64,000 bases of DNA from assembly GCF_016864375.1 (NCBI RefSeq), contig NZ_CP069355.1:1339019-1403018 (forward strand), written 5' to 3'. Positions within the stretch are counted from its first letter, which is position 1; every line of letters starts with the position of its first letter. Below the pieces are notes generated by a model that had not been told where the DNA came from, made no database searches, and worked only from the letters and a program-made list of their open reading frames with translations. Origin of the DNA: Microvirga sp. VF16 (GTDB lineage: Bacteria; Pseudomonadota; Alphaproteobacteria; Rhizobiales; Beijerinckiaceae). Shown piece after piece: positions 53,447 to 63,339 of the stretch. The position numbers were made by a program, and so were the translations under genes.

Positions 53447-53809
53447 TCATCCCTCGCAGGCGGGAAAGATCACTGTGTCGATACGCTGCTTCCCTCGGCA
53501 AGCGAAACGAGCCTTGGCGGACATGCAGTTTGAGCGCCGCAACCAGCGTATGAGTTCGAGCAGTATAATCTCGGTTTGCCGGATGATTGCTTCGCCGGGC
53601 TCCCAACTGTCCCTATCGACGAAGAATGTGCGATCAGCTTGCGGTCCGATCAGGACCTGATCGCAGACTGTTGCCATTCTCATTTCCGAGAGGATGAGGC
53701 GGAGCTGCTCGACGGCACGCACACCTCCGGCGCTGCCATAGCGCACGAAGCCGGCCGCCTTGTTGTTCCATTCGGCGTAAACGACGAATACCGACTTGGC
53801 TAGTTTCAT
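53447..53809 (-). pseudogene. NADPH-dependent FMN reductase, C-terminal part only
   Basis: 120 residues beginning KLAKSVFVVYAEWNNKAAGF and going on VRYGSAGGVRAVEQLRLILS, which is the second half of the flavodoxin-like NADPH:FMN reductase. The first half with the FMN phosphate loop is missing, so it cannot bind FMN properly. The ATG overlaps the stop of the oxygenase gene (ATGA), so the fragment is coupled to it. After about residue 70 the sequence no longer resembles the family. Confidence 0.65.
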
Positions 53810-56103
53810 GAGGTCTCTCCGCCACCCAGATGGGTTACGTCCTCCAAATCTTTCCTGCGCTGCGTCGCCCGGCGGTCATAGCTCGCCTGGTTCTTGGTGC
53901 ACACCAGCGTGTAGGGCCGACCGCGACGATCAGTGGTCAAGTCAACATCGCAGTGAGCCCGTTGGATCGTCTGCTCAACGTGAGAACGATCGGCTTCGAC
54001 GGCTTTGAAGGCCCATGCCTTGCGTTCAGGATCGGCAAGGAAGCGGCTCAGTTCAGCGCAGTGACGACATTGACAGGGAAGCACGCTCGCCCGGCTCCAG
54101 TCATCAGGCGGCGCCAGCGGCTCGGCAATCCGGATGCGCAGGTGCGCAAGACAGGCGTCCCGCAGCCGCTGGATCGCTGGCTCTTGCGCAATCCTCGAGC
54201 GAGCCAGGTCCCGCATCGCCGGGATCAGAACGGTGTCCAAGTTATAAGTCTGGTGCCACGCCAGCATGTGACCTGCCGCTTCCTCAGCCAGTCGCGCGTC
54301 AATCCAGCAGAGAGCCTCCAGAAGATCAACGACGAAACGGGGTTCCACGCCCCGATCCTGCCACCACGGCTCCTGTGCCGGTGCGTGCTGCGGATCACCT
54401 GGCAAGGCTTCAACCAAGGCCGTCGCGGCCCCTCTCAGGTCGCCCTCCCGGCCGTGTCCCCCTGCGGCCGTCAGTCGGGCGAGCAGATTTCCGCAGGCGG
54501 TCAACGAGGTCGCCGCATTCCCGGCGATGATCTGCTGGGTCAAGGCTGCAGCTCGCTGAGGCGACAAGACGCCGAGCGCCTGAACAATCGCGTCATTGTC
54601 GCCCTCGGTGTAGACGCCGCTGCCCGCCGCAATGGTCGCCAGGAATGCCTCAAGGCGGGTCCTGTCCTCGAGCTGGATCAGGAGGAGCAGCATCTGGGTG
54701 GCGTGGGTTGGAGCCTTCTCCCGCGCTGAATATCTGTCCTGCCCATGCCACGGGGAGATCATGTGTCCAGAGAGTTCATGCGCCTCACGCCACACAGGTG
54801 ACGTGTGATCCTCGCCGCTGCTCGCCCAGCGCTCGGTCAGGTCGGCCAGATAGGGGAGGGTGACCGCCACGCCGGCCTGACACAAAACGGCGAGGAAGCG
54901 CTGGCGCGGCCAGAGCACGAGAGCCGCCCGGCGGTAGCTTCGCTCGAAAGAAGCGCCCTCGTTGCCGGTTGCCTCATGAAAGTGCTCCTCGTCAGGCTCC
55001 AAGTCGTCGAGCGCATCGGGCGGGCAGAGTTCGTCGTCCCCGACGGGAATCTCACCCAGCACCGAGGGCTGATCATCGGGCCGCCGCCATGTCGACAGAG
55101 CAATCGAGCGGTCGAGGACCTCAACCTCCTCGAATTCGTCTTCGTCCGGCTCCGACCACCGGCGGTACGAGGAGGTGTAACCTGTGTACTCTGCACTGCC
55201 GCTCTCTTCGACCGCGATCAAGGCCAGGTGGAGATCGCAATCGGCCGCCTGGGCGGCGGCCATGAGGACCGCCGCCGCGGCGGCATCGGCGCCTTTCAAC
55301 GCTCCAAACCCGAGTTCAGCCGACGTATAGGCATGCTCGAGCGGAACGATGAGCTTTTCTGGGGCATCAATGTCTGAACGGCTCAGATCAGCGCTCCAGG
55401 TCTGCAGGAGTGCCGCAATCCGGGTTTTTTGATTGGCATAGCTGGGTGGTTCGGGCAGCCGCCCTGGCCCGGGACGCAGCAGGTTGTAGATCAAGGCCAG
55501 CCGAACGCCCGACGTGACGGGCAGAACCTCATGAACACAATCGGCATAGAAGGCGGCAAACGCCACCTCCGAGGGATCAGGGCAGTGTAGGTCGAGCCGA
55601 ATCTCGCGATCCTTATGGCGGACCAGAAGCTCACCCCCGGTCGATGTCGAGGGCAACACCACCACCAGCGTGGCGAACATCCCGGGCGCTTTCTCGGTGT
55701 CGCGGTGGCTCGCGAAGAAGCTGCCTTCATCGTAGAGCAGCAATTTGTAGAATTCGGCTTGCACGGGCTCGGTCACCCCAAGGCCGTCACACACGCGGGC
55801 CAGGATTGTAGCCAGCGTCCGTGCCCAACCCCGACCCTGAATCCGAACCTGGTCCGGGCCGATCTGCCAGGTCCGACGAACCGCCGTGTCGACCAGAGTC
55901 TGCTCTCCCCGCCCGTAGGGGGCCCGCTCAGCCGCTGCGACGAGCTGCTTGGCTTGAGCCGGAAGAAGCGGCAGTGCGATCTGACCGACGCCCCCCACCT
56001 CCAGCTGCGGCGCCAGGAACTCGATCGCGCCGGAGGCGAAGAAGTCGCCGGGTCGGCGGACTGTGGTCAGGACAGCCGCCAGTTCGTTCGTGAGAAAGGA
56101 CAT
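53806..56103 (-). CDS. Large 2OG-Fe(II) dioxygenase-type protein
   Basis: 765 residues from ATG 56103. The N-terminal 210 residues are a prolyl-hydroxylase-like dioxygenase core: iron ligands His133 and Asp135 (ASHRDTEKAPG) and His191 (ADCVHEVLP), with Arg201 (SGVRLALIYNLL) for 2-oxoglutarate. The remaining 550 residues are acidic then helical-repeat-like (LDDLEPDEEHFHEATGNEGA; LRDACLAHLRIRIAEPL), ending in a Cys-His cluster (CQCRHCAELSRFL) that could bind zinc. No substrate is known to me. It lies 1.4 kb from and divergent to the primase-helicase gene. Confidence 0.8.
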   Translation of the reverse strand: MSFLTNELAAVLTTVRRPGDFFASGAIEFLAPQLEVGGVGQIALPLLPAQAKQLVAAAERAPYGRGEQTLVDTAVRRTWQIGPDQVRIQGRGWARTLATILARVCDGLGVTEPVQAEFYKLLLYDEGSFFASHRDTEKAPGMFATLVVVLPSTSTGGELLVRHKDREIRLDLHCPDPSEVAFAAFYADCVHEVLPVTSGVRLALIYNLLRPGPGRLPEPPSYANQKTRIAALLQTWSADLSRSDIDAPEKLIVPLEHAYTSAELGFGALKGADAAAAAVLMAAAQAADCDLHLALIAVEESGSAEYTGYTSSYRRWSEPDEDEFEEVEVLDRSIALSTWRRPDDQPSVLGEIPVGDDELCPPDALDDLEPDEEHFHEATGNEGASFERSYRRAALVLWPRQRFLAVLCQAGVAVTLPYLADLTERWASSGEDHTSPVWREAHELSGHMISPWHGQDRYSAREKAPTHATQMLLLLIQLEDRTRLEAFLATIAAGSGVYTEGDNDAIVQALGVLSPQRAAALTQQIIAGNAATSLTACGNLLARLTAAGGHGREGDLRGAATALVEALPGDPQHAPAQEPWWQDRGVEPRFVVDLLEALCWIDARLAEEAAGHMLAWHQTYNLDTVLIPAMRDLARSRIAQEPAIQRLRDACLAHLRIRIAEPLAPPDDWSRASVLPCQCRHCAELSRFLADPERKAWAFKAVEADRSHVEQTIQRAHCDVDLTTDRRGRPYTLVCTKNQASYDRRATQRRKDLEDVTHLGGGETS

Positions 56104-56332
56104 TGATGCGGTCCATATGGCACGGGGCTCAATGAAGGTGAGCATACAACGCGCTACACTCGCCTGCGAATACTCGTCAGAGAACGCTCGGAAGCTATTC
56201 TTAGACAGCCAACGTTTTCAGCCCCTATGCTGCAGCTGATCAGGGATTGTCATCGGAGCCGACCGTCGCAGGTATCGTTTTGTGATACATCTTTGTCGAC
56301 GGCTGTATCAACCAGTGATACTCATTGCCGAA

Positions 56333-56625
56333 GGGCAGGGCAGCTGGGCGAACCAAAGTTTCAAAGATCGAAAATCGGCTGAGGTGTTCCATGGGAGGTG
56401 CCCAAAAGGCTTCCCGCCAGACCTGCTCTCCGTGGCGCACCGGAAACTGCGGATGATTGATCGATGCTGCGCACGAGTTGAGGGATTGAAATCGCCGCCC
56501 GGAAACAAACCCATCCTCTCGAGGAGGACCGAGCAGGGCAGCACGCGATCTGGATCAATGACCAGTTTCGCGTCTGCTTTGTCTCGTGCGACAATGGTGC
56601 CCACGAGGTGGAAGTCACCGACTGA
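56333..56625 (+). pseudogene. higB: HigB-type toxin, frameshifted
   Basis: RelE-fold mRNA interferase. First frame: SFKDRKSAEVFHGRCPKGFP, LSVAHRKLRMIDRCCARVEG and LKSPPGNK. At about 56508-56513 (AAACCC) the frame shifts; the continuation EEDRAGQHAIWINDQFRVCF and GAHEVEVTD ends at TGA 56623. The start codon cannot be fixed. As read it gives no full toxin, while the antitoxin next to it is intact. Confidence 0.75.
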
Positions 56626-56658
56626 CGCAAGGAACTCATGAGAAGCCGGAGGCGAACC

Positions 56659-56961
56659 ATGACCAAGATGACCCTAGTCCCGCTGCATCCCGGCGAAGTG
56701 CTGCGCGAGGAATTCATGAAGCCCCTTGGGATCAGTGCCATCACGATCGCCAAGGCCTGTCACGTTCCACGCACCCGGATTGAGCGCATTGTTCGAGAAG
56801 AGATCGGGATCGGCGCGGATACAGCCCTGCGGCTGTCCAAGGTGTTCAACACGACACCTGAGTTCTGGCTCAATCTCCAGATCCGCTATGATATCGAGAC
56901 AGCTGCGGAGGAGATCGGCGCAGAACTCGAAGAGATTCACGAGCTGGACCACGCGGCCTAA
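56659..56961 (+). CDS. higA: HigA-type antitoxin
   Basis: 100 residues. Xre-type helix-turn-helix of the HigA family: LVPLHPGEVLREEFMKPLGI, SAITIAKACHVPRTRIERIV, IGADTALRLSKVFNTTPEFW, LNLQIRYDIETA. GGAGG precedes ATG 56659. It lies 33 bp after the broken higB and may persist as a free regulator. Confidence 0.92.
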   Translation: MTKMTLVPLHPGEVLREEFMKPLGISAITIAKACHVPRTRIERIVREEIGIGADTALRLSKVFNTTPEFWLNLQIRYDIETAAEEIGAELEEIHELDHAA

Positions 56962-57527
56962 GCGTAGCCTCGCTCCTTGTTGAATGGAGAAAGGTCCCGC
57001 ATCACGGATTCAGGAATATGATGAATTTGAGGATCGATCAGCCTCAAAGCCAGCTTTCTTGAAGTCCTCGGCCCTAAACAAAAGATGACCGAGGTATCTG
57101 TTGGGATGCAATGTCCCTCGCAATCCGAGGGACATTGCCGTTGCAAGAAATGCGGACTTCTTGTTAAAGATTAATTGTTTATCTCACTTTTTAGATTTTT
57201 ACGTCGAACTCAATTCGGAATGTCGATTAATTTGATCTATTCATTTCCGCGCTGAGGAATACCGTTAAGTGCTTGAGGCCGAGTGACCCTATTTCCGCTG
57301 CCCACATTATCATCTTGGACCGCGTAGCTGATGGATACGGTGATGGCGGCGCAACTTCAGATATCCAACCACAACATGTCTTTCAGTCCGTCCCTGCTGC
57401 TTGGCCCATTGTCTCAACGGCTTCCCAAATCGAAAGCCATTCCCGCTCCTGTCCCGAACGGACGCAAGCTTGCCGTTCTCCCGGATTTCCGGTGTGCTGA
57501 TGAGGATGAGGTGGGGCAGCATAGCAG
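56962..57527. other. AT-rich stretch of 565 bp before the primase-helicase gene
   Basis: No gene supported. The segment 57150-57260 is clearly richer in AT than its neighbours and is a likely promoter region. A short inverted pair TCCCTCG...CGAGGGA occurs at 57115-57133. Confidence 0.45.
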
Positions 57528-60017
57528 ATGGAACCGGAAGACGATCTGGCGGCGGAGATCGCGGCGCTTGCACGGCGTCTGGCCGAGCTCGATCGGGAGC
57601 GCAACAGCCTCATCGTGGCTCTGGAGAAACTCAACCGGCGCCAGCGAGCGGAGGAGCAAACTCTTAGCCGCCCTAACGCCATCCTTTCGAACGCCGACAA
57701 GGTTGCCCTGTTTCGCTCGCTGTTTCGAGGCCGCGACGATGTTTTTCCTCGCCGGTGGCAAAATCCTAAGAGCGGCAAGGCCGGCTATTCGCCGATATGC
57801 GGCAACGAATGGGTCCGCGGTCTTTGCGACAAGCCGAGGATCAAGTGCACCGCCTGTCCCAACCAAGCCTTTATCCCCTTGTCGGACGAGGTGATCAGAA
57901 GCCATCTCCAGGGACGGCACCTCACGCATTCAAAGAAAGCCGAGGCTTTCGTCGCGGGCGTCTACCCGTTGCTGAGCGATGAGACCTGCTGGTTCCTGGC
58001 CGCCGATTTCGACCGACAATTCTGGCACCGCGATGCCTTGGCCTTTCTGGCGACGTGCCGTGCCAAGGGTGTGCCCGCTGCCCTGGAGCGTTCGCGCTCC
58101 GGCCATGGCGGCCATGTCTGGATCTTCTTCTCGGAGCCCGTGCCTGCCTCCGAGGCGCGACAGCTCGGCGCTTACCTGGTGACCGAGACTATGGAGCGCT
58201 GCCCGGACATCGGCTTCGAGTCGTATGACCGGTTCTTTCCAAGCCAGGACACCATGCCGGTAGGTGGCTTTGGCAACCTGATTGCCTTACCCCTGCAGAA
58301 CGGGCCCCGGCGGAACGGCAACAGCGTCTTCGTCAATGACGACTTGCAGCCCTACGAGGATCAGTGGGCCTTCCTGTCGGGCCTGCGACGCCTGAGCAAA
58401 GCCGAGGTCGGCAACCTGGTGGAACAAGCATCCGCTGCGGGCAGAATCCTTGGAGTGCGCCTGCCGCTCGATGATGAGGACGAGGAGCCCTGGACGGCGC
58501 CAGCGTCCCGCCGCCGGGTCGAGCCAGTCATCACCGGCCCAATGCCGGAACAGGTGGACGTGGTCCTGGGTAACCAGGTTTACATCGACCGGGGTTTCCT
58601 TCCACCGGCGCTGGTCAACCGCCTGATCCGCTTGGCCGCCTTCCAGAACCCGGAATTCTATGCCGCGCAGGCAATGCGACTTCCAACCTTCGGAAAGCCC
58701 CGCATCATCTCGTGCGCTGAGCTGTTCACCAAACACATCGCACTGCCGCGAGGCTGTCTCGACGCCGCTCTCGACCTCCTCGGGGCCTGTGGCATCCGCT
58801 CCAAACTCCGTGACGAGCGCCAAGAAGGCTCCCCAATCGGCACGCGCTTCTTGGGCACGCTCACCCCGGAGCAGCAGGCCGCTGCCGATGCCCTTCTGGC
58901 TCACGACACGGGCGTCCTCGCCGCCACCACTGCGTTTGGAAAGACGGTCGTTGCTGCAAGCCTGATTGCCAAACGTGATCGGAATACCCTGGTCCTGGTT
59001 CACCGGCAGCAACTGCTTGATCAGTGGGTTGCCCGACTGCGCACGTTCCTGGACATCGATCCTGTCCATCTTGGAACGATCCGTGGAGGCCGGAAGAAGC
59101 CGACCGGCTGGATTGATGTCGCCCTCATACAGAGCCTGGTGAGGAAGGGCGAAGTCTCCGACCTGGTTGGTGGCTATAGTCATCTTGTTGTCGACGAATG
59201 CCACCACCTGTCCGCCGTGAGCTTCGAAGCGATCGCGCGGGCCGCCAAGGCGAAATACGTGCTGGGGCTATCCGCGACGGTCACCCGCAAGGATGGCCAC
59301 CATCCGATCATCTTCATGCAGTGCGGCCCGATCCGACATCGGGTGGATGCGAAGAAACAGGCGGCGTCCCGACCGTTCTCGCACCGCGTCATCGTTCAGA
59401 GGACCGCGTTCCGCGGGCGGCGCTCGGATACGGGTGAGCGCCTCTCGATCCAGGATCTCTATGGTCGCTTGGCCTGCGATGAAAGCCGCAATCGGCAGAT
59501 TGTCGATGATGTTCTCTCGGCCCTTCAGGCGGGCCGCTCACCTGTCGTGATCACCGAGCGTAAAGACCATCTCCAAACGCTTGCGGAGTGGTTATCCCGC
59601 TTTGCCAAGAACGTGATCGTCCTAAAAGGCGGGATGGGAGCCAAGGAGCGCAAGCTGGTCATGGCGGCTCTGGTAGCCGTGCCGGACGGGGATGAGCGCG
59701 TCATCGTTGCAACGGGCCGCTACCTCGGCGAGGGCTTTGACGATGCGCGTCTGGACACCCTTTTTCTCACGATGCCGATCTCCTGGCGCGGAACCCTGGC
59801 CCAGTATGCGGGCAGGCTCCACCGGCTTCATGCGGCCAAGCGTGACGTCGTGATTTACGATTATGTCGATGACGATGAGCCCATGCTCTCCAAGATGGCA
59901 GCCAGACGTGAAGCGGGGTACAAGGCACTCGGGTACGAGGTGACCCATGCTGAGGACCTGTTCTCACTTGAGCCAGGTCGGGCCAATGCACAGGTTTCTA
60001 CAATTCGTCATCCCTGA
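57528..60017 (+). CDS. Primase-helicase of the TOTE conflict-system type
   Basis: 829 residues. A coiled coil (1-45) is followed by a Cys cluster (Cys91, Cys100, Cys107, Cys110), then an archaeo-eukaryotic primase (AEP) domain with metal residues Asp160 and Asp162 (AADFD) and the SGHGGHVWIFF motif, and a conserved GGFGNLIALPLQ. From about 455 a superfamily-2 helicase follows: Walker A TTAFGKTVV (about 467), DECHH (about 553), GLSATVTRKDG and motif VI QYAGRLHRLH (about 758). The AEP type and its fusion match the family known as the TOTE conflict system AEP, thought to act against foreign nucleic acids. No nuclease domain is fused. Confidence 0.85.
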   Translation: MEPEDDLAAEIAALARRLAELDRERNSLIVALEKLNRRQRAEEQTLSRPNAILSNADKVALFRSLFRGRDDVFPRRWQNPKSGKAGYSPICGNEWVRGLCDKPRIKCTACPNQAFIPLSDEVIRSHLQGRHLTHSKKAEAFVAGVYPLLSDETCWFLAADFDRQFWHRDALAFLATCRAKGVPAALERSRSGHGGHVWIFFSEPVPASEARQLGAYLVTETMERCPDIGFESYDRFFPSQDTMPVGGFGNLIALPLQNGPRRNGNSVFVNDDLQPYEDQWAFLSGLRRLSKAEVGNLVEQASAAGRILGVRLPLDDEDEEPWTAPASRRRVEPVITGPMPEQVDVVLGNQVYIDRGFLPPALVNRLIRLAAFQNPEFYAAQAMRLPTFGKPRIISCAELFTKHIALPRGCLDAALDLLGACGIRSKLRDERQEGSPIGTRFLGTLTPEQQAAADALLAHDTGVLAATTAFGKTVVAASLIAKRDRNTLVLVHRQQLLDQWVARLRTFLDIDPVHLGTIRGGRKKPTGWIDVALIQSLVRKGEVSDLVGGYSHLVVDECHHLSAVSFEAIARAAKAKYVLGLSATVTRKDGHHPIIFMQCGPIRHRVDAKKQAASRPFSHRVIVQRTAFRGRRSDTGERLSIQDLYGRLACDESRNRQIVDDVLSALQAGRSPVVITERKDHLQTLAEWLSRFAKNVIVLKGGMGAKERKLVMAALVAVPDGDERVIVATGRYLGEGFDDARLDTLFLTMPISWRGTLAQYAGRLHRLHAAKRDVVIYDYVDDDEPMLSKMAARREAGYKALGYEVTHAEDLFSLEPGRANAQVSTIRHP

Positions 60018-60282
60018 ACAACGCGATTTCGTCCGACTTGATGTTGGGTTTCAGGCCGCTCCGGAATCCAAGTCTATGGGTGAGCTCAGACCCCCGCCCG
60101 GTGATCAGTTTGCGACGCTCGCTGTCAGGGTCGGACAGTTCCATTTAACTTTAGTTCCGAGCGGCCCAAGTGACTTTGCCGCTGGGCGGAACGCTACGCG
60201 AGAGATGCTTGAGCGCGCGCTCCAACGCCGTCGTGGACAGATCGAAGCCAGCAATGTCCACGACCGATGGTTATCACCCTAG
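59986..60282 (+). CDS. Small hypothetical gene overlapping the primase-helicase end
   Basis: 98 residues: HRFLQFVIPEQRDFVRLDVG, FQAAPESKSMGELRPPPGDQ, FATLAVRVGQFHLTLVPSGP. The ATG is 32 bp inside the helicase gene, in another frame, so the pair is probably made together. Beta-rich, no family recognised. Confidence 0.5.
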   Translation: MHRFLQFVIPEQRDFVRLDVGFQAAPESKSMGELRPPPGDQFATLAVRVGQFHLTLVPSGPSDFAAGRNATREMLERALQRRRGQIEASNVHDRWLSP

Positions 60283-60335
60283 GGGGTACATGGATGACGT
60301 CGTTGACATGACGAAAGTCCTGCAGCCAATTCCAT

Positions 60336-60377
60336 AAAACCTTCTCGGAAATCACGAAAACCTTCTCGGAAATCACG
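60336..60377. repeat. 21-bp tandem duplication
   Basis: AAAACCTTCTCGGAAATCACG occurs twice head to tail without mismatch (60336-60356 and 60357-60377). It lies between the small gene and the groEL terminator. Each unit holds TTCTCGGAA, a loose palindrome that could bind a protein. Confidence 0.85.
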
Positions 60378-60464
60378 CGCGTGTGTAGCCGCAAAGCTAG
60401 AATGTCACTGCTTGCGCGACGAAGCCTTCCGAACGATCGATGTCTTACGGTCAGATCCACATGG

Positions 60465-60490
60465 AAAAGGCCCCGGATTGCTCCGGGGCC
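60465..60490 (-). terminator. groEL terminator
   Basis: On the minus strand GGCCCCGG-AGCAAT-CCGGGGCC followed by TTTT, 24 bp after the groEL stop. A typical intrinsic terminator for the groESL operon. Confidence 0.88.
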
Positions 60491-60513
60491 CTTAGGTCAT
60501 GGCGGAGGAAGCT

Positions 60514-62163
<1,650 letters not shown>

Positions 62164-62206
62164 GAGCTGAAATCCTGTTGCTTTGATCGGGTGAGGATGG
62201 GGCTGT

Positions 62207-62521
62207 TTAGGCGGCCTTCTGCGCTTCGGTAGACCGCTCGACGACGCCCATGATGTCGGATTCCTTCATGATCAGGAGATCCTGGCCATCGATACGCACC
62301 TCGGTGCCGGACCACTTGCCGAAGAGCACGCGGTCGCCGGCCTTCACGTCGAGGGCGACGACCTTGCCGCTCTCGTCACGGGCGCCGGGGCCGACGGCGA
62401 CGACTTCGCCCTCTTGCGGCTTTTCCTTGGCGGTGTCCGGGATGATGATGCCGCCGGCCGTCTTCTCTTCGGCCTCGATGCGGCGGACGACAACACGGTC
62501 GTGCAGTGGGCGAAACGTCAT
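62207..62521 (-). CDS. groES: Co-chaperonin GroES (Hsp10)
   Basis: 104 residues: FRPLHDRVVVRRIEAEEKTA, GGIIIPDTAKEKPQEGEVVA and DRVLFGKWSGTEVRIDGQDL. The mobile loop (EEKTAGGIIIPD) that docks to GroEL is intact. First gene of the operon. Confidence 0.97.
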   Translation of the reverse strand: MTFRPLHDRVVVRRIEAEEKTAGGIIIPDTAKEKPQEGEVVAVGPGARDESGKVVALDVKAGDRVLFGKWSGTEVRIDGQDLLIMKESDIMGVVERSTEAQKAA

Positions 62522-62577
62522 GGGTGTGCTTCCTCACTTTTAGAATTGGAAGCACTCGTCTGCGCCGAGCAGCAGTG

Positions 62578-62604
62578 TTAGCACTCGACGCATGAGAGTG
62601 CTAA
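62578..62604. promoter_or_regulatory. CIRCE element of groESL
   Basis: TTAGCACTC-N9-GAGTGCTAA, a perfect CIRCE inverted repeat, 57 bp upstream of the groES start. Binding site of the heat-shock repressor HrcA. Confidence 0.97.
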
Positions 62605-62820
62605 CACGAGGTGATAGCCCAAGGCCCCTGGTGAGGCAAGAGCCCATGAAGAGGCCAAGCTTAAGCTGCGGCAGATCCTCTTGAGGGCCACCGGAGACCT
62701 TTTAGATCTATTATATCGTTGCGCTCTTTTTGCAAATGCTGGTGGCACTGAACTCCCGTGCTGAGATTGCATTATGTCCTGAAGGAGATATAGTCTATAT
62801 CTAGACACAATGGTAACGCC
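62605..62820. other. Divergent promoter space between groES and the antitoxin gene
   Basis: 215 bp without a gene. The AT-rich stretch at 62700-62815, with TATAGTCTATATCTAG close to the antitoxin start, is a likely autoregulated promoter and operator for the toxin-antitoxin pair. Confidence 0.5.
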
Positions 62821-63339
62821 ATGGCACAGCCGCTCAAGAACCAAACGGAAGCTGCATCACAGGATCTCCCTCACCTGGAGCAAGCACGCTTTGAACCCGC
62901 CAATCGCAGGCGCCTGAGCGCTCCCGGCATGCGTACCTTCCTGGCCATCGCCGACCTATGGGCCCTAACCGAGCAGGAGCGCCTCCGGATCCTCGGGCAC
63001 CCGGCGCGTTCGACCTATCACAAGTGGGCCAAACAGGCCCGTGAACATGTCGAGTTCACCCTAGACGCCGATGTTCTGACCCGGATCTCAGCAGTCCTCG
63101 GGATCTACCAGGCGCTGCGAATCCTTTTCGCAACAGAACAGGAGGGCTTGTCATGGCTTCGCGGGCCACATCAGGCAACGGTGTTCGGAGGTCATCCGCC
63201 GATCGAACTCATGATTGATGGCACCCAGGACAGTCTCCTGACCGTACGGCGCTTCCTCGATGCGGCCCGCGGTGGCCTCTACATGGAGCCCAATGCGGCA
63301 GACCAAAACTTTACTTCTTATGAAGTTCACTTTTCGTGA
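62821..63339 (+). CDS. Xre/MbcA/ParS-type antitoxin
   Basis: 172 residues. Central part reads MRTFLAIADLWALTEQERLR, ILGHPARSTYHKWAKQAREH and ISAVLGIYQALRILFATEQE, the Xre-like region and DUF2384 toxin-binding region of ParS/MbcA antitoxins. The C-terminal third (VRRFLDAARGGLYMEPNA) fits the part that plugs a RES toxin active site. It overlaps the next gene by 4 bases (GTGA), typical of Xre-RES pairs. Confidence 0.85.
   Translation: MAQPLKNQTEAASQDLPHLEQARFEPANRRRLSAPGMRTFLAIADLWALTEQERLRILGHPARSTYHKWAKQAREHVEFTLDADVLTRISAVLGIYQALRILFATEQEGLSWLRGPHQATVFGGHPPIELMIDGTQDSLLTVRRFLDAARGGLYMEPNAADQNFTSYEVHFS

Noticed and set aside
57115..57133. Inverted repeat TCCCTCG/CGAGGGA as terminator
   Set aside because: It is short, has no T-run and follows no gene directly, so it is noted only in the description of that stretch.
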